From Sodiomyces alkalinus F11 (lineage: Eukaryota; Ascomycota; Sordariomycetes; Glomerellales; Plectosphaerellaceae): a stretch of 64,000 nt of DNA. Below are positions 22,215-33,864 of this stretch, piece after piece (within the stretch, counting starts at the first letter, position 1; each line of letters opens with the position of its first letter). The notes under the pieces are model-generated. The model was not told where the DNA came from. It did no database searches and saw only the letters and a list, made by a program, of their open reading frames with translations. The translations under genes were made by a program, and so were the position numbers. The stretch lies in NCBI RefSeq assembly GCF_003711515.1, contig NW_021167079.1, positions 4,003,892 to 4,067,891 on the forward strand. Direction: 5' to 3'.

Positions 22215-25200
22215 TCATCCCCTAAGAAGCTTCTGGTCCTTCCTCTCGGCAACCTGCTGCGTCGAAAAAGAGCAGAACCGATCCTTAATGGCAACAACCT
22301 CGTACGTGCCTTCCTGGCTGGTCCGCACGACTTTGCTGTGCTCATACGAGACGTCATGACGCGTCTCCAGGACCACGCTCTTCTGGCCCTTCTTCGCGTT
22401 GGTGCTCCGCGTATAGGTAAACTCGAACGGCGGGGTCCCCCAGAACTCGAAGAGCATCTCGACCTCGTTACCCTCGTGGATGTCGACTCGCGTCACGCGT
22501 CCTTGGCTCATCTTCACGGCCGGCAGCGGGTGGATGGTCTTGGTGAGGTTGACGGAGGCACGGCATTCCGAGGCCTTGTCGGAGACGGACGTGATGGTGA
22601 ACTCGCCAGGGGTCTCGGCGATGCGGCGGAAGTTGGTCGTTTGGGACTTGGCCTTTCGTTGCTGACCCTGGAAATCGTACCAGACCTCGAAAGGCGGCGT
22701 GCCGGAAAGGGTGTAGGCAATACGTTCACCCACGCAGAAATCTTCCCGACTCTCCAGAGGATAGATAGCCGGCGCGTCGTAAAGATGAACCTGGACCGAG
22801 GGAGCATGCATGTCGTATCTCTGTTGGCAGCCCTTGGCATCTCGGACTTCCCGGATGCGCACATGTTGGATGCCCAGCTGGAGGTGTTGCCGAGGGATCT
22901 GAATGCCATGCGAATTTGAGTTGATCGACGGGATCCTGTATGTTTCGGGGACGGTTGCGCCATGATGCTTGATCTCTAGCTCGACGTAGAAGGGTGCGAC
23001 GCCGTTCAGTGTGATGGGTATCTTGTCCTCGTTCTCTTGCTCCTGCTTGCAGTACTTGAAGGATTGACCGGGTTTTACAAAGGCTGCAGATGGTTTGGCA
23101 TTGACTCGCTGTTGCACTTGCAGAGGACGGAAGTTCCTGTCGCTGTTGTACAGATTATCTGCCAGAGCAAAGAACTGGTAGGTATATTCGCCGGCCCTGG
23201 ACGTGTCCATAGCGATGGCCGCCCGGTTGAGAGCAGCGTCAAACTCCTTCCGGGTCATGGATCCCGAACCGTGAAGGGGTTTGTGGCGGACTTCGTACTC
23301 AACGTGATACGGAGGGGAACCTGCATCAGAATCAGAGTTAGCCAAGTGATCAGCGAGAGGGACGCAATAAGTAGTAGGGTGCTGGAGGAGAAAAAAAGAA
23401 GAAAAAGAAAAAAAAAGACAAAAAACTCACCTTGTAAGCCGACCTCGAACCCGTCAATGTCACCTTCGCACACGTCACGTTTGACGAAGCCGGATGGCGC
23501 AGTAGAGATACCTTCCGACGAAACGATGCTGATCTCGGGACGCGGGAACCAGTCGACCTCGAAATTCGAGGCTTGGGGATCGATTGTACCAGGACATTGG
23601 CTGTCGGAGACGTCGATTATCTCGTAGACGCCCTTGGAGGTCACAGTAATGACATCGTTGCCGTTGCGCGCAACCTTCTGGAGGAGCCCTCCGCTGCCGT
23701 CGACGTTGCGGTAGGCAATTGTCCAAGGCGCCTCGCCTTGCAGACGCAGAGGAAGATCAATCTTTGCGTCCTGAACGGCCATGACCTTCCTCTTGTTCTC
23801 GATCATGCCAAATGCTGCGCGAGGCCTCTGTCTTCTGACGGAAATCTTGAGCTCGTCATTCAGGTAAGTGCGGCACCCGGTTTTGTCTTGGATGCTGCTC
23901 AGCGCGAGAATGTGGTCACCTCCCTTCGCGAAAGGAGCCGTCTTGATCTTGTACCTCGAGGCGTCGATGCCGGTAACCTTTTCCGACTTCCGTTTGCCGT
24001 CATGAACGATCTCCCACTCCAAGGAGAAGGGAGGGTCACCCAGGAGCAGGATGTCCACCTCGACCTGTTCCTCCAAGCAGGCACTCAGGACGCCCGTGGG
24101 ATGCTCGATAATGGCGGACGCCGCTGGTTTCACATCTTGCTCCAGCACCATGTCCGAGCCGGCCAGATGTTGCTTCTTGTAGATGGCGTCACTGATCTGC
24201 TTAAACACGTACTTGTGATGACCGGCCTCCTTAGGTAGAAGGTCAAACTGGTGTCTCAGGCCTTCGATATACACGGTCTCCGCACGGACGCGGTCGCGAT
24301 GTACGACCTCATAGTGTATCGAAAAAGGCGGCGTTCCGGTCAAATCCAAGTCCACTCGTAGGCCAACCGAGTTGCCGGCGCACTTATCGGGAATCTCCTC
24401 GGCGCGAATCGAGAAGCTAGGTTCGAGCGGGTTGAGCAGAAGACATGACGACGGCTCCTGAATCTCGCCATCGCATGAACGGGCCGAAATCGACTTGAGG
24501 GTGTATAGACCAGGGGCAGAAACCGAGGGTTTATCGTGTGAGTTGGTGGCCGTATAGGACCCAATAGAGACATGGTCACCATGCTCCCCGCTGTTAGTGA
24601 GTGTATCGATGGGCGAGAAGTCCCAGGTAATGGTGTGCGAGGTGTCTTCGGGGGTTCTCCCAGGTAGGGTGAAGCTTATAGGAAGCTCGGTCGCTTTCCC
24701 TTTCGCGACTTTGAGCGGATTTCTAAGATCACAACCCTTGAGTCGCGCCTGGGGGCGTTCTTTGACCTCAAAGTTCCGGACAAGATGTTTCGGCCGAGGG
24801 TGGAAATCAGCGTCCTCGCCCGGTTCGGCGTATCTCTGTAGGTTGCCAAAACCGTCCTGGACTTCGTCGACGGCGTACTGCCACTGGCCCGACACCCCCA
24901 GGGTCTCGTTGAGACGGACCTCGACAGCCCTGGGCTTTACCCACGAAATGTCTTTTTCCTCGGCCAGGACAAGAGGTGCGGACGGAGAGCCCAGGAGCGG
25001 GGACGAGTAGTCGTCTGGCTGAAGGCTCTGGAAGTGGAAGCTGCGGTCTTTGCCGTTGACGGTCCGGCTGTACACGATCTTGAGAGGCGGCGTACCGACC
25101 ACATCAACAAGCAGATCAGAGAGGTCTCTGATGCACCGACCTGAAGCATCTAGTGTGCGGAACTTGGCTTGTGGACAAGGCACCACGTATGTGTCCTTGG

Positions 25201-26268
25201 TATTCCGCTGTACCTCCAGCTTATACTCGTCCAGAACCTTCTTTAATCGATAGATGCCCGTTTTCTTCACCGGGAGATCGACTGTGTGGACCACGGGGCT
25301 GGAGTCCGTCATGAGCTCCTTGATGCCCCTCGCAATCTTGTTGACTTCTTTCTTGCTGAGTTTGATGATTTCCTCCTGGTCGGTCTGTAAATCGATGCGG
25401 ACAAGTTCAATCTCGGCAGGCACGGTCGAATTAAATTGTATCGGCAATTTGGCAACATCGCGGCCACCAGAGCCGAGGCAGAAAGGAGTCTGTTCAAAGT
25501 TGAGTACCGCCGACCTTCAAAAGGATTAGCTCTTCAGATACGCCAAGGACGCTGACTATGGTGCGCGGCGGGAGTTTGTGGAACTATACCCTTCAGGTAG
25601 GATGTTGATGATTTGCTTGCCCATGATGAGCGAGTGATTATGGAGGATCGACGAGACTTTGACGCTCTGTTCAGACACGGAGATCTCCCGGTCGTAAAAA
25701 ACCTTTGCGAGACCGAGAATCCATGGCTGCAGAGGAAACTGCCCATGTTCCTGTTAGTTCTCTTGATACAGGCAGACAAGCGGAAGGGGCGGCGAGAACT
25801 TACACCAACGTTAAACATCAACAGCCAGTTGACGAAGGACTGAATGGCCCATACCGTTAAAACGGTGGATTGAGAAAGTTCCAGCCATGGTATCCGCAGC
25901 TCGGGCAGACCGAAGAGAAATGCGAAGTCTATCAGGACCCATTTGAGAAACAGCCAGACGGATATTTCGTCGTCCCGTACGACGGCAGAATAGTCGTATA
26001 GCTTGTAGGCCCACAGAAGGGCGTAGGTTGCTGCGGCATAGAAGCGTTGTTGCGGCCCGTCTAGCAGGGTCAGGGGAATGAGTGGTTCGCTCGGGTTCCG
26101 GCGAGGTGCGCTTTCGGGCGCTAGGGGAAGGGACGATGATCGATTGACCCGGGATGATGTTGTTGACGGAGGAGTCGGTGGGTTTATAGGAGCCTTGCGG
26201 CCATTTGCTGCTGCGGTACCTGGGGTTTGTGGGAAACCGCCAGTCCGCTGTCGAGGTGTTTCGCTCAT
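22215..26268 (-). CDS. POM152: Nucleoporin POM152, pore membrane protein, 1267 aa
   Basis: Exons on the minus strand: 26268-25804, 25738-25590, 25514-23431 and 23320-22215; introns of 65, 75 and 110 bp carry GTAAGT/GTATAG/GTGAGT donors and CTAAC/CTAAT branch points. The product is an integral membrane nucleoporin of the pore membrane ring. A short Pro/Ser-rich N-terminus is followed by three hydrophobic segments at about residues 75-92, 103-121 and 134-154. A long lumenal part follows with repeated Ig-like domains, each marked by a G-x-P-P-F type motif (at least eight seen, such as TGTPPF, LGDPPF, GSPPYH and SGTPPF). This layout and the length of about 1270 aa are typical of fungal Pom152. 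The start is the ATG at 26268 ([11 protein letters not shown]); no ATG lies further upstream in frame. The third intron is T-rich on the coding strand. Confidence 0.95.
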
Positions 26269-27649
26269 GGCATTCCGAGGGGTAGGTATCGTAGCGAACA
26301 AACGAGAAAAAGGAAAGGTTGGCTGCTGGTTGATGATCTGGCTATAGGAGCTGTAGGATTGGTATGGCGGTGGAATGCAAGACCATGGAGACGGTTAAAG
26401 GAAATAAAGTGCGGGTAGTTGCTCCAGGAGTATTGATCGAAAAGAAGAGAGGGTGAGAAAGAGGCTTCAGGAATACCTAGGTATATTAGGGAGGTACGTT
26501 GGAAGATTGAAATTTTGTGATCCTGGGTTTAGAATTTAGGTGAGGAGCAAAGTTCGTCACGTCTTGGACGACGCGACAACAGGGACAGACACGGGTACAC
26601 ACCACTGACCAGCACTAATTATTACCCTACCTTACGTTAACGTTAAGATTTTTGGCGGGTTGAGTGGGGCAAGGAATGTACCATGCAGCACCTTTCCAAC
26701 ACTGCTCGGCATCTAATACGGATAAAGTATTTTCCGCGCTCTACCTCATGTACCTTTTGTGAAGTCGACCTCCTCCAACACCCATGGTAGGTATATCATT
26801 GAACTCGGAGTGAAAAGGAAGCAACGTCTGGCCTGTGTGTGAGATATTGACGCCAAGTGCCTTTTCTTTCTTTCCTTTTCTGCATAGGCAACCTGTGGCT
26901 CTTCTCAACAGCATCAAATTTCCGAAAAAGGTCTTGTCTACTGGCTTCTTGCTCTGTACAGTTACAGCTCTTGCAGTTCCTTAGTCCAGGCTTGCTGAAA
27001 CTCATCTCATAGCCCGGCTTCTCCTTGGTGAGTCTACTACTGTCCTGCACAAAAGTACGTGTATTTATTCTTTTTATGAATTTCCATTTTCTTTAAAGCT
27101 GTAGGTGTGTCTTTTTTTTTTTTTTCTTTTTTTTTTTTTCCCCCTGTTATCCTGATCTGCCGTATCCATATTAGACACGGCATCACGCACAGGACTGTTT
27201 TTACAGTGTTACTTGAATGATTGATGCTATGCCTGGTTCACCCTGTCTCAAGTCCTTTACCTTTCTGGATCATTCCATACGCCAGCACATCAGAGAGATG
27301 ATGATATATTTATCTGTACATGTTTCTAGACTCAATGTCCTGGCTTTCTGGAATTGCCTTCCTATGTCACATTTATGTTCTGTGTTCTGAGCGGAGTGTT
27401 CTTACACCAAGTGTGCAATGACGTCTCCAACACCAGTCCCTACTCACCTCCAACGACCCGAGTCTCCAAACCATGGGTAGATTTGGCATGGGGGAGGGTG
27501 GACTATTACGGGTCCTATTCTTTTCAATCATTCCCTCCGCTGCACTCTTGCGTCACAGTTATCGTTATATCTTATCCTTGCAGTCTCCAGCCAAGTGACA
27601 GACATAGCCCCAACAGCTCTGTCTAAATCTCCACGAAACCTCGTACAAG
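26269..27649. promoter_or_regulatory. Divergent promoter region of POM152 and the UCH gene
   Basis: About 1.4 kb between two divergent starts. It holds a long T-rich tract at about 27108-27140 and no convincing coding frame. The small open frames at 26796-27050 and 27354-27626 lack any protein-like signal. Promoters of both genes should lie here, but I see no clear TATA box. Confidence 0.5.
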
Positions 27650-29463
27650 ATGCGCCGGTTTCTATCTGCAATCATGACGCTTACTCGAAGTCGCAGATTC
27701 AAGGACGATCGTGGATCCAACGGCGATTGTGGTGGCATCGCACGCGTTGAGATCCCAGAAGGCGCGAGCGCTACCGCAGCCACATCGAGGACGCCTCCAA
27801 GTGCGGAACCCGACATTGCTAGGACACGGGAACGGAAAGCCTGCGAATCGGATCCAGTCCTCGATGAAATTACAGTCGCCAGTGCTTGCCAACCTCACGC
27901 TGCTTCACGAAACCGGCCTATCATTGACGGACGGCAAACCCGGTTATTAGGCCGAACCCGTGGCAACCCTGGCGTTACTGGCGTCGGGCTTGACATTATG
28001 GATGAGCCGCCGCGGCGCAATCCGAAGCGGAAGGCCACCGAACCTGTTACGAGCCATCTCCAGATGGTTGACGATCTCCTCAGAGAGGCGGTGGCGCCCG
28101 TTACGACGAATGACATTCGCGAATGGACTGGATGGTGTGAACTGGAGTCTGAGCCGGTACCTCTCACCGTTCGCCCCCTTCCATCTGGACTTTCTTCTTT
28201 TTTACTGACCCCGTACTCCAGGCATTCTTCAATGTCATTCTCCGAGACTATGGGGTCAAGGACGTGAAAATTCAGGAGGTATTCAGTATCGATGACGATT
28301 TTCTCAGGCTCCTTCCCCAGCCTGTCTATGGACTCATCTTTCTGTATCAATATTTCTCCGAAGACTACGAAGCAGAGGAGCCTAGTGAAGACAGTCAAGT
28401 TTGGTTTGCCAATCAGGTATATTATTATGGCTTTCCTAGGTCGCAATACTTTGCTACGCACCCAAAGATCGAAGCTGACCTTGAAGACTAGACCACAGAT
28501 AATGCATGTGCTACCGTTGCCATGATGAACATCATTATGAACAGCGAGGTCGAGATAGGAGCTGAGCTCGAGGCTTTCAAGGAAACAACAAAGGACATGA
28601 GCTATCCCCTACGCGGTCAGGCACTCAGCATGAATGACCACTTGCGAACCATCCACAACTCGCTTACTCGCCGGTTGGACCATCTGAACGCCGATCTTTT
28701 TCTCAGTGGCGAGGTCGATAGATTCGACAAGAACAAGAAAAAGCGGAAGGCGTCTGGCAGCACGTCGACCGGAAAGAAGAAAAAACCTCACGGGCAAGCC
28801 AAGAAGAAGAGGAAGAAGATCAACCCGGACATTGCCTTCCACTTTGTCGCCATCGTTCCCGCCGCCGGTTCCGTCTGGGAACTTGACGGCTTGAAATCAG
28901 GTCCAGTCAATCTAGGCTCCGTCGAAGCGGACGCCAACTGGGTCGATGTCGCTAAGCCGTTTATCGAGGCTCGCATGCTACAGTTCGAGGAGGGTGCCGT
29001 GTACTTCAATGTGATGGCCCTCTGCCGGAGCCCTCTGGCCACGGCGTCAACCGCTCTGGCGAAAACTGTGCGCCAACTTAGCTTGCTCAGCCAGCGGGCT
29101 GAAGGGAATTCGGAGTTCTCGTCCCTTGCGGCGAATGCCCCTCCGCCGTTTGTTGCGGACGAGGAGGGCCTCCACGCCTTTGGTCTGACGTCGAAAGTCG
29201 TCGAAGAAGCGGAGGTCGAGCCTGAGTTCGCCTCTCGCATAAAGGACGTGGCAGATGCCGCCGAGCTTTTCACTGTGTACGAGGAACTGGTCACCGCGCA
29301 GAAGATGGCAATGGGCGAGTACAAGAACGAGCAGGCGGCAATGTATACGGATGAACACCGCCTACGGGGCAGGAAAATGGACAACATGGCGGCTATCCAT
29401 CGGTGGTTGGAAGCTATTGCCGGTCACGGTAAATTGGAGGAAATGGCAAGGGATACTCAGTGA
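27650..29463 (+). CDS. Ubiquitin C-terminal hydrolase, UCH37/UCHL5-like (peptidase C12), 557 aa
   Basis: Exons 27650-28156, 28222-28416 and 28492-29463, all joining in phase 0. The enzyme cleaves ubiquitin from C-terminal adducts; UCH37 relatives act at the proteasome or in chromatin complexes. The catalytic domain starts at the WCELESEPAFFN block. The oxyanion Gln234 and nucleophile Cys240 lie in ANQTTDNACA, His351 in FHFVAIVP and Asp366 in WELDGL, so all four active-site residues are present. A Lys-rich stretch of about 30 residues is inserted before His351. The C-terminal helical region (about residues 460-555) matches the UCH37-like domain that binds partners. An N-terminal extension of about 140 residues is unlike the family; the in-frame ATG at 27998 (MDEPPRRNPKRKA) is a plausible alternative start giving 441 aa. 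Confidence 0.92.
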
Positions 29464-30438
29464 AGCATTGCAAGTTAATTTCCAAGTTAACTGAGATGAC
29501 GACGGGGGATGTAAAGTCAATCGCATCATGTCGGCATGATACACACTTACGTTGAGAACTGGTAAAAAAAGAAAAGAAAAAAGAAAAAGAAAAGAAAAAA
29601 AAAGGGGGGGGGGGGGGGAGATGAAGGCTACGGGTGGGCTGGTCGGAAGATCAGTATCACGATGCATAGCGTCAGCGATCGGCCAGTAATTGTTTCGTTC
29701 TCGCATCCTAACAATTCAGTCTCAGACCGACATCTCGGTGCAACTCGTGAAATCAGTCGAGACTAGGCTTTCGCGTGTTTTTCTTGATCAAAATAAAGGA
29801 AATTGTTCAAAAGTAACCCTGTGTAGAACAGCCGCCGGCCCCCCACGGATAGAAGCGGGCTCCAACAGGGGACAGACGAAGGATGAGGCTCGTTGGGAAC
29901 CAACACCAATGCCGTGACGTCGGATCCATTCCATGCATGGGTCGGTCACCCAAAAAGAAGACCAAAATAAACAAGAGAAAAGAAAAGATGAAAAAGGAAG
30001 AAGAAAAGGCCAATTGGTGGGATGGCCCACTGCTAGACCAGAAAGGATTGGAGATGGACGACCAACCTGCTTGCTGCAGCTGCAGTGCCAGTGCCAAGGA
30101 TCGACCGAAATGCTACCCATCATGATCACATGCGACTTTTTTTCCATACATGTTATGACTGAAATGTGCACCAAAAGACCCCACGGCACCCAGCCGCAGC
30201 TGAATCGCACCGCATCAGTGGCCGACCTAATGATGCACTTCGTACGAAGTACAAACAACGTACGTCGCGGACTCCATCCCCACAACTCCAAGTTGGTCAT
30301 TGTTTTGCCCCCCGCCCCCCAGACGGGCGCATTGCTACACTGTACGTGTAGCTTTATGGACCCCACAGGTTCCTCAACCGACAAACGAATGAACCGAACC
30401 ATGGATGGGGTGATGGGGTGAGGGGTCTGACAAGTTTA
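29464..30438. other. Convergent intergenic region with poly-purine and poly-G runs
   Basis: Holds the 3' ends of the UCH and F-box genes. An A/AAAG-rich tract (about 29562-29603) runs straight into 15 consecutive G (29604-29618). A second A/G-rich tract lies near 29950-30010. Overlapping open frames on both strands (29788-30421) show no protein signal. Confidence 0.6.
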
Positions 30439-32590
30439 TTAGTCGTCGGGATACTCCTCCCTAATATTGGATACGAAGCTACACGTCGACCTGTCAAATC
30501 GCTTAAAATAGAGCCCCGCCCTCTCGAACCAGGCGCTCGTGACCGTCTCTGGGTCTAGGTCGGTGACAAGTTCAAGGTTGTCAGCCTTGGCGACAATATT
30601 TCTGGGGCCTCTATCCATCCTGTATTGTTTGTTTTTCCCTCGGCGTCAGTGCTATCGATGCGGGGAAAGCAGTAGAACTACAATTGTATGCCGAGACGCG
30701 GGGAGAAGGAGGAGGAGGAGGAGGAGAAGGAGGGGGAACGCGGAGCTACATACTTCGCGACGTGGGCATGGGTAGCTTGCATGAGAGGGGGGATGGGGGG
30801 GATCGAAGGAAGGGATGGACTTACATGCACGTGTAAAAGATGCCGCTTCCGAAATACGTCCAGCCAATGATGACCGCGATGTTGCCGAAGCGGATATGCC
30901 GAACCAGCTGGCCGACTCTGAAGACCACATCGGATGTCCTCACGCGACGTTGTAGCGGCTGATCAGGTTCTTGAGGCATGAATTCTGTCATGCCGAGGCC
31001 GTCGCTCCCGAGGATCTCTCTGCAGAGTGGAGAGAAATGTGTGTCAAGGAGCCAGGCGTCTTCCGACTGGTGGGGCCTGAACCAGAAGGCAAGCTGGCGG
31101 CTGTTCTCCAACAGCTCGGACATCTCGCGAGCGAGCAGTAGACTCGCCCAGGCAGCCCCGTACACAGCTAGCTCCAGGTTCTCCGCTGTATTCCTGCCGG
31201 GGAGGCCGGTCGTCACCTCATTGCTAGCAATCATGGCTCCGCGGGTAGACGTGAATGAAGCCTTGATGTTGGCCGTCATCCGTAGTACGAGCATTGCGGG
31301 CGACGCAGGCGTGAGCAGACTATCCAGGGATGCTTGCCACCCTATACCAAACACTACCCCTAGGACAGCTTCTTTCGTCACTTCGTGAGCCGAGGAGAAA
31401 GGGTCCAGATACATTTGCTCGACCGGCTGGGTTGAGTCCATGACTCGGGCTCCATCCAAGGTCGACTCCCGAGTTGCGAACACCACAACATGGACATGGC
31501 CCGGAATGGGGAGACATTGTGCAGTTAAGCCTAACCTCTCTGCGACGCAGCAAAAGATGGCGGCAGATATGAGCGGTAGTGAAGGGTGCTCTGGGTCACG
31601 TAGTGCATGCCCGATAAAGCAATTTTTCAGATTTCGATACTCTGTCTCAGGGTTCTCGAGTCCAGTCAGATTATGAGCTCGCAGCCATCGGTTCAAGGCC
31701 AGGGCCTTGTCCCGAATGTTCATATCCTCTAGGTTGGCATGGCATGCCGAAAACTGCGCGGTAAGGTCATCTAAAAGGGAGGATATCTGCGGGCAAAAAG
31801 AAAAAAGAAAAAACAAAAAAAGTGGTCAGTATAACTGCACACCCACGAAAAGAAGGCTGAGAGAGATGGGATGAAAAGCAAAAGAGAAAAAAAGAAGACC
31901 GAAAAAAGGAGGGAAATTCTCACATGGTCCAAATCGCCCTCATCGCTATCAATAATGAACATGTCCAGTGCGCCTAGAGCACGTTCGAGAGTCCGGGGTG
32001 GGTATTGTGCCGGCAGGCCATCGCGGGCGTCTACCGCCGGGCCGTTGCGCAGATCTCTCCAGACGTCGAGCGCAAGTCCGCGGCGGAGACTTGCGAGAAT
32101 TGACTTGCTATGATACCTGAGCAGGGTTTCAGTGAGAAAAAGAAAGGCGGTGCGGAATACCTGTGTTCATTTCCTACCTCCTGGCCAACACGTCATCCGC
32201 CGAGTCGATGGTGCGGCACTGCTCGAGGAGGAAGTCCTTCGCGTCATACCCCAGACGACAGATCTGTTCGAACTTCCTCACACGACCCAGCTTCGTCGAG
32301 AGAATCCCGTCGAAGAGGTTCGAGATGTGGACGTTCCTCGCCTTGCGTAGGAGGAAAAGGGCCTTCCAGTCGACGCTGGCAACGTCCGCGTCCAGCTTGG
32401 CGGGAAGGTCGTGGCGCGGGTCCCAGTGTGCGAATGACGTCCGGCAATGCTGTCGCCAGAGGATGGGGTCGTTCGCGAGGGCATTCAGCCGTCGAGAGAA
32501 CAGCTGGACCCGAAGTAGGTTGTCCTCTGGAGAGACAAAGGTGAGGATATGGTGGATGATCTCATCGGGGATTTGGTCCAAACAAGGCAT
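30439..32590 (-). CDS. F-box protein with SirB1-like and YccV domains (FBXO21-like), 582 aa
   Basis: Exons on the minus strand: 32590-32178, 32116-31924, 31786-30825 and 30619-30439; introns of 61, 137 and 205 bp. F-box proteins are substrate adaptors of SCF (Skp1-Cul1) ubiquitin ligases. The N-terminus has an F-box at about residues 4-50 (LDQIPDEIIHHILTFVS, with a later Trp). A helical SirB1/transglutaminase-like region follows (including FCCVAERLGLTAQCLPIPGH), then a YccV/HspQ-like C-terminal domain (FRVGQLVRHIRFGNIAVIIGW, then YFKRFDR and a terminal EEYPDD). This three-part order is that of FBXO21. The YccV loop after IIGW is short; the last two exons join at TGC-AT/G. The third intron contains a GGA-rich tract. 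The start is the first ATG before the F-box. Confidence 0.9.
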
Positions 32591-33864
32591 CGTGACAGGT
32601 TCCGAATTCTTCTCGAGTTGTGTTCGGTTAAAGGACAAGGAAAAGGAGGGGAAAGAAATGGGATAAAAGACGTTTAGGAAGGTCCGCCGAGCACGCGGAG
32701 TATATAGAAAGCATTCGCCTCTTATACGCTGGAGGTCGGGGGTGATTAGGTATGGCACCCTTTCGTATGATGATGAGAAGGACCAGACGCTGAATGACAA
32801 GGAAACAGAAACATATCAAGATCAAGGGTCCCCGAAGCCAAGACTGCGCCACTCAGTCTGGAGGATTGCGGATCCTTGAAAACTTGGTGGGCGACAGCTC
32901 GCCGATTCAATGCTGGTGACTTGACAATATTGATTCCAGCGCAGATCTAGAAGGGCCTGGGGCAGTCGATGACGGCGGCGGTGTGTCGGACATGGGTGCT
33001 TGTTCTTTACGGCGGGGTTAAGGTCTGCCTCACGTGGAAGGAAGCCAGCATCATCGCCGTACGTACTCGGTAGTATTCGTTGGAAGCACTTGGAATGGGT
33101 GGCAATTGGAGAAGAGGGCGGGAAGACCTCGACGACAAGAGGAGTCGGCAACTTGGAGGAAATTAATTTGTTGACTTGTCCAAGTGGCTTGCGAAGCTGT
33201 GACGCCACCCACCTGGGACTGTGCTTGTGCTTGGGCGGTGTGCCGCTGATTGTCCCTCTGATTATCTGTACATAGGTAGGTATTTATTAGGTACCAACTC
33301 CAGTGCTCTGACCCCTTTTCGCAAGCTCTTGCTTGCCAAGTGACTTTGCCATGTGACTTTTGCGGGGTAAATTTCAATTTATGCCTTGAAGCTCATTGGG
33401 TCACATTGTCATCGGCTTTTCATTGGTCAAAGTCCAGGCGGTCTCCATCATAGACCCAGTTTATTCCCTAAATGGATGAAAAGTAAACAAAAGAAACGCG
33501 GTCGTGGGGCCAAGTTCCCAACTCCCGACACGCATCATCAAGGGTATCTCATGCCGTTCCATGAATTCCAGTCTTGCTGGATAGGTAGCTCCACCAGATC
33601 GCGGTACGAGCTTCGCGTGCTGTGCATTACTTCATCACCAGTGTCATTCATGATAAGAGTCGTCTCTGGCATTCGTTTCTTTCGCCATTGCCGAGGAAGA
33701 ACGTCTCCCAACACATCACCAGCTCTCTTAAGCGAATAAAGTGATACCGACCATGATCATCACTGCACATTAACATCGCGCCATCACCATAACAGCCATT
33801 TATACAGTCCCATTGCATCCATTTATACGCATACGCAAACCCTTCACACCCAGTGTCAGGCGGC
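32591..33864. promoter_or_regulatory. Divergent promoter region of the F-box gene and the Mto1/ApsB gene
   Basis: About 1.27 kb between opposite starts, with no coding frame that I can support. Two CAAG/CTTG-rich stretches occur near 33165-33240. The long open frames here (32822-33377 minus, 33000-33275 plus) overlap and have no protein-like content. Confidence 0.5.

Noticed and set aside
29788..30421. 204-codon minus and 162-codon plus open frames
   Set aside because: They overlap each other in the 3' region between two convergent genes and contain homopurine runs; there is no family resemblance.
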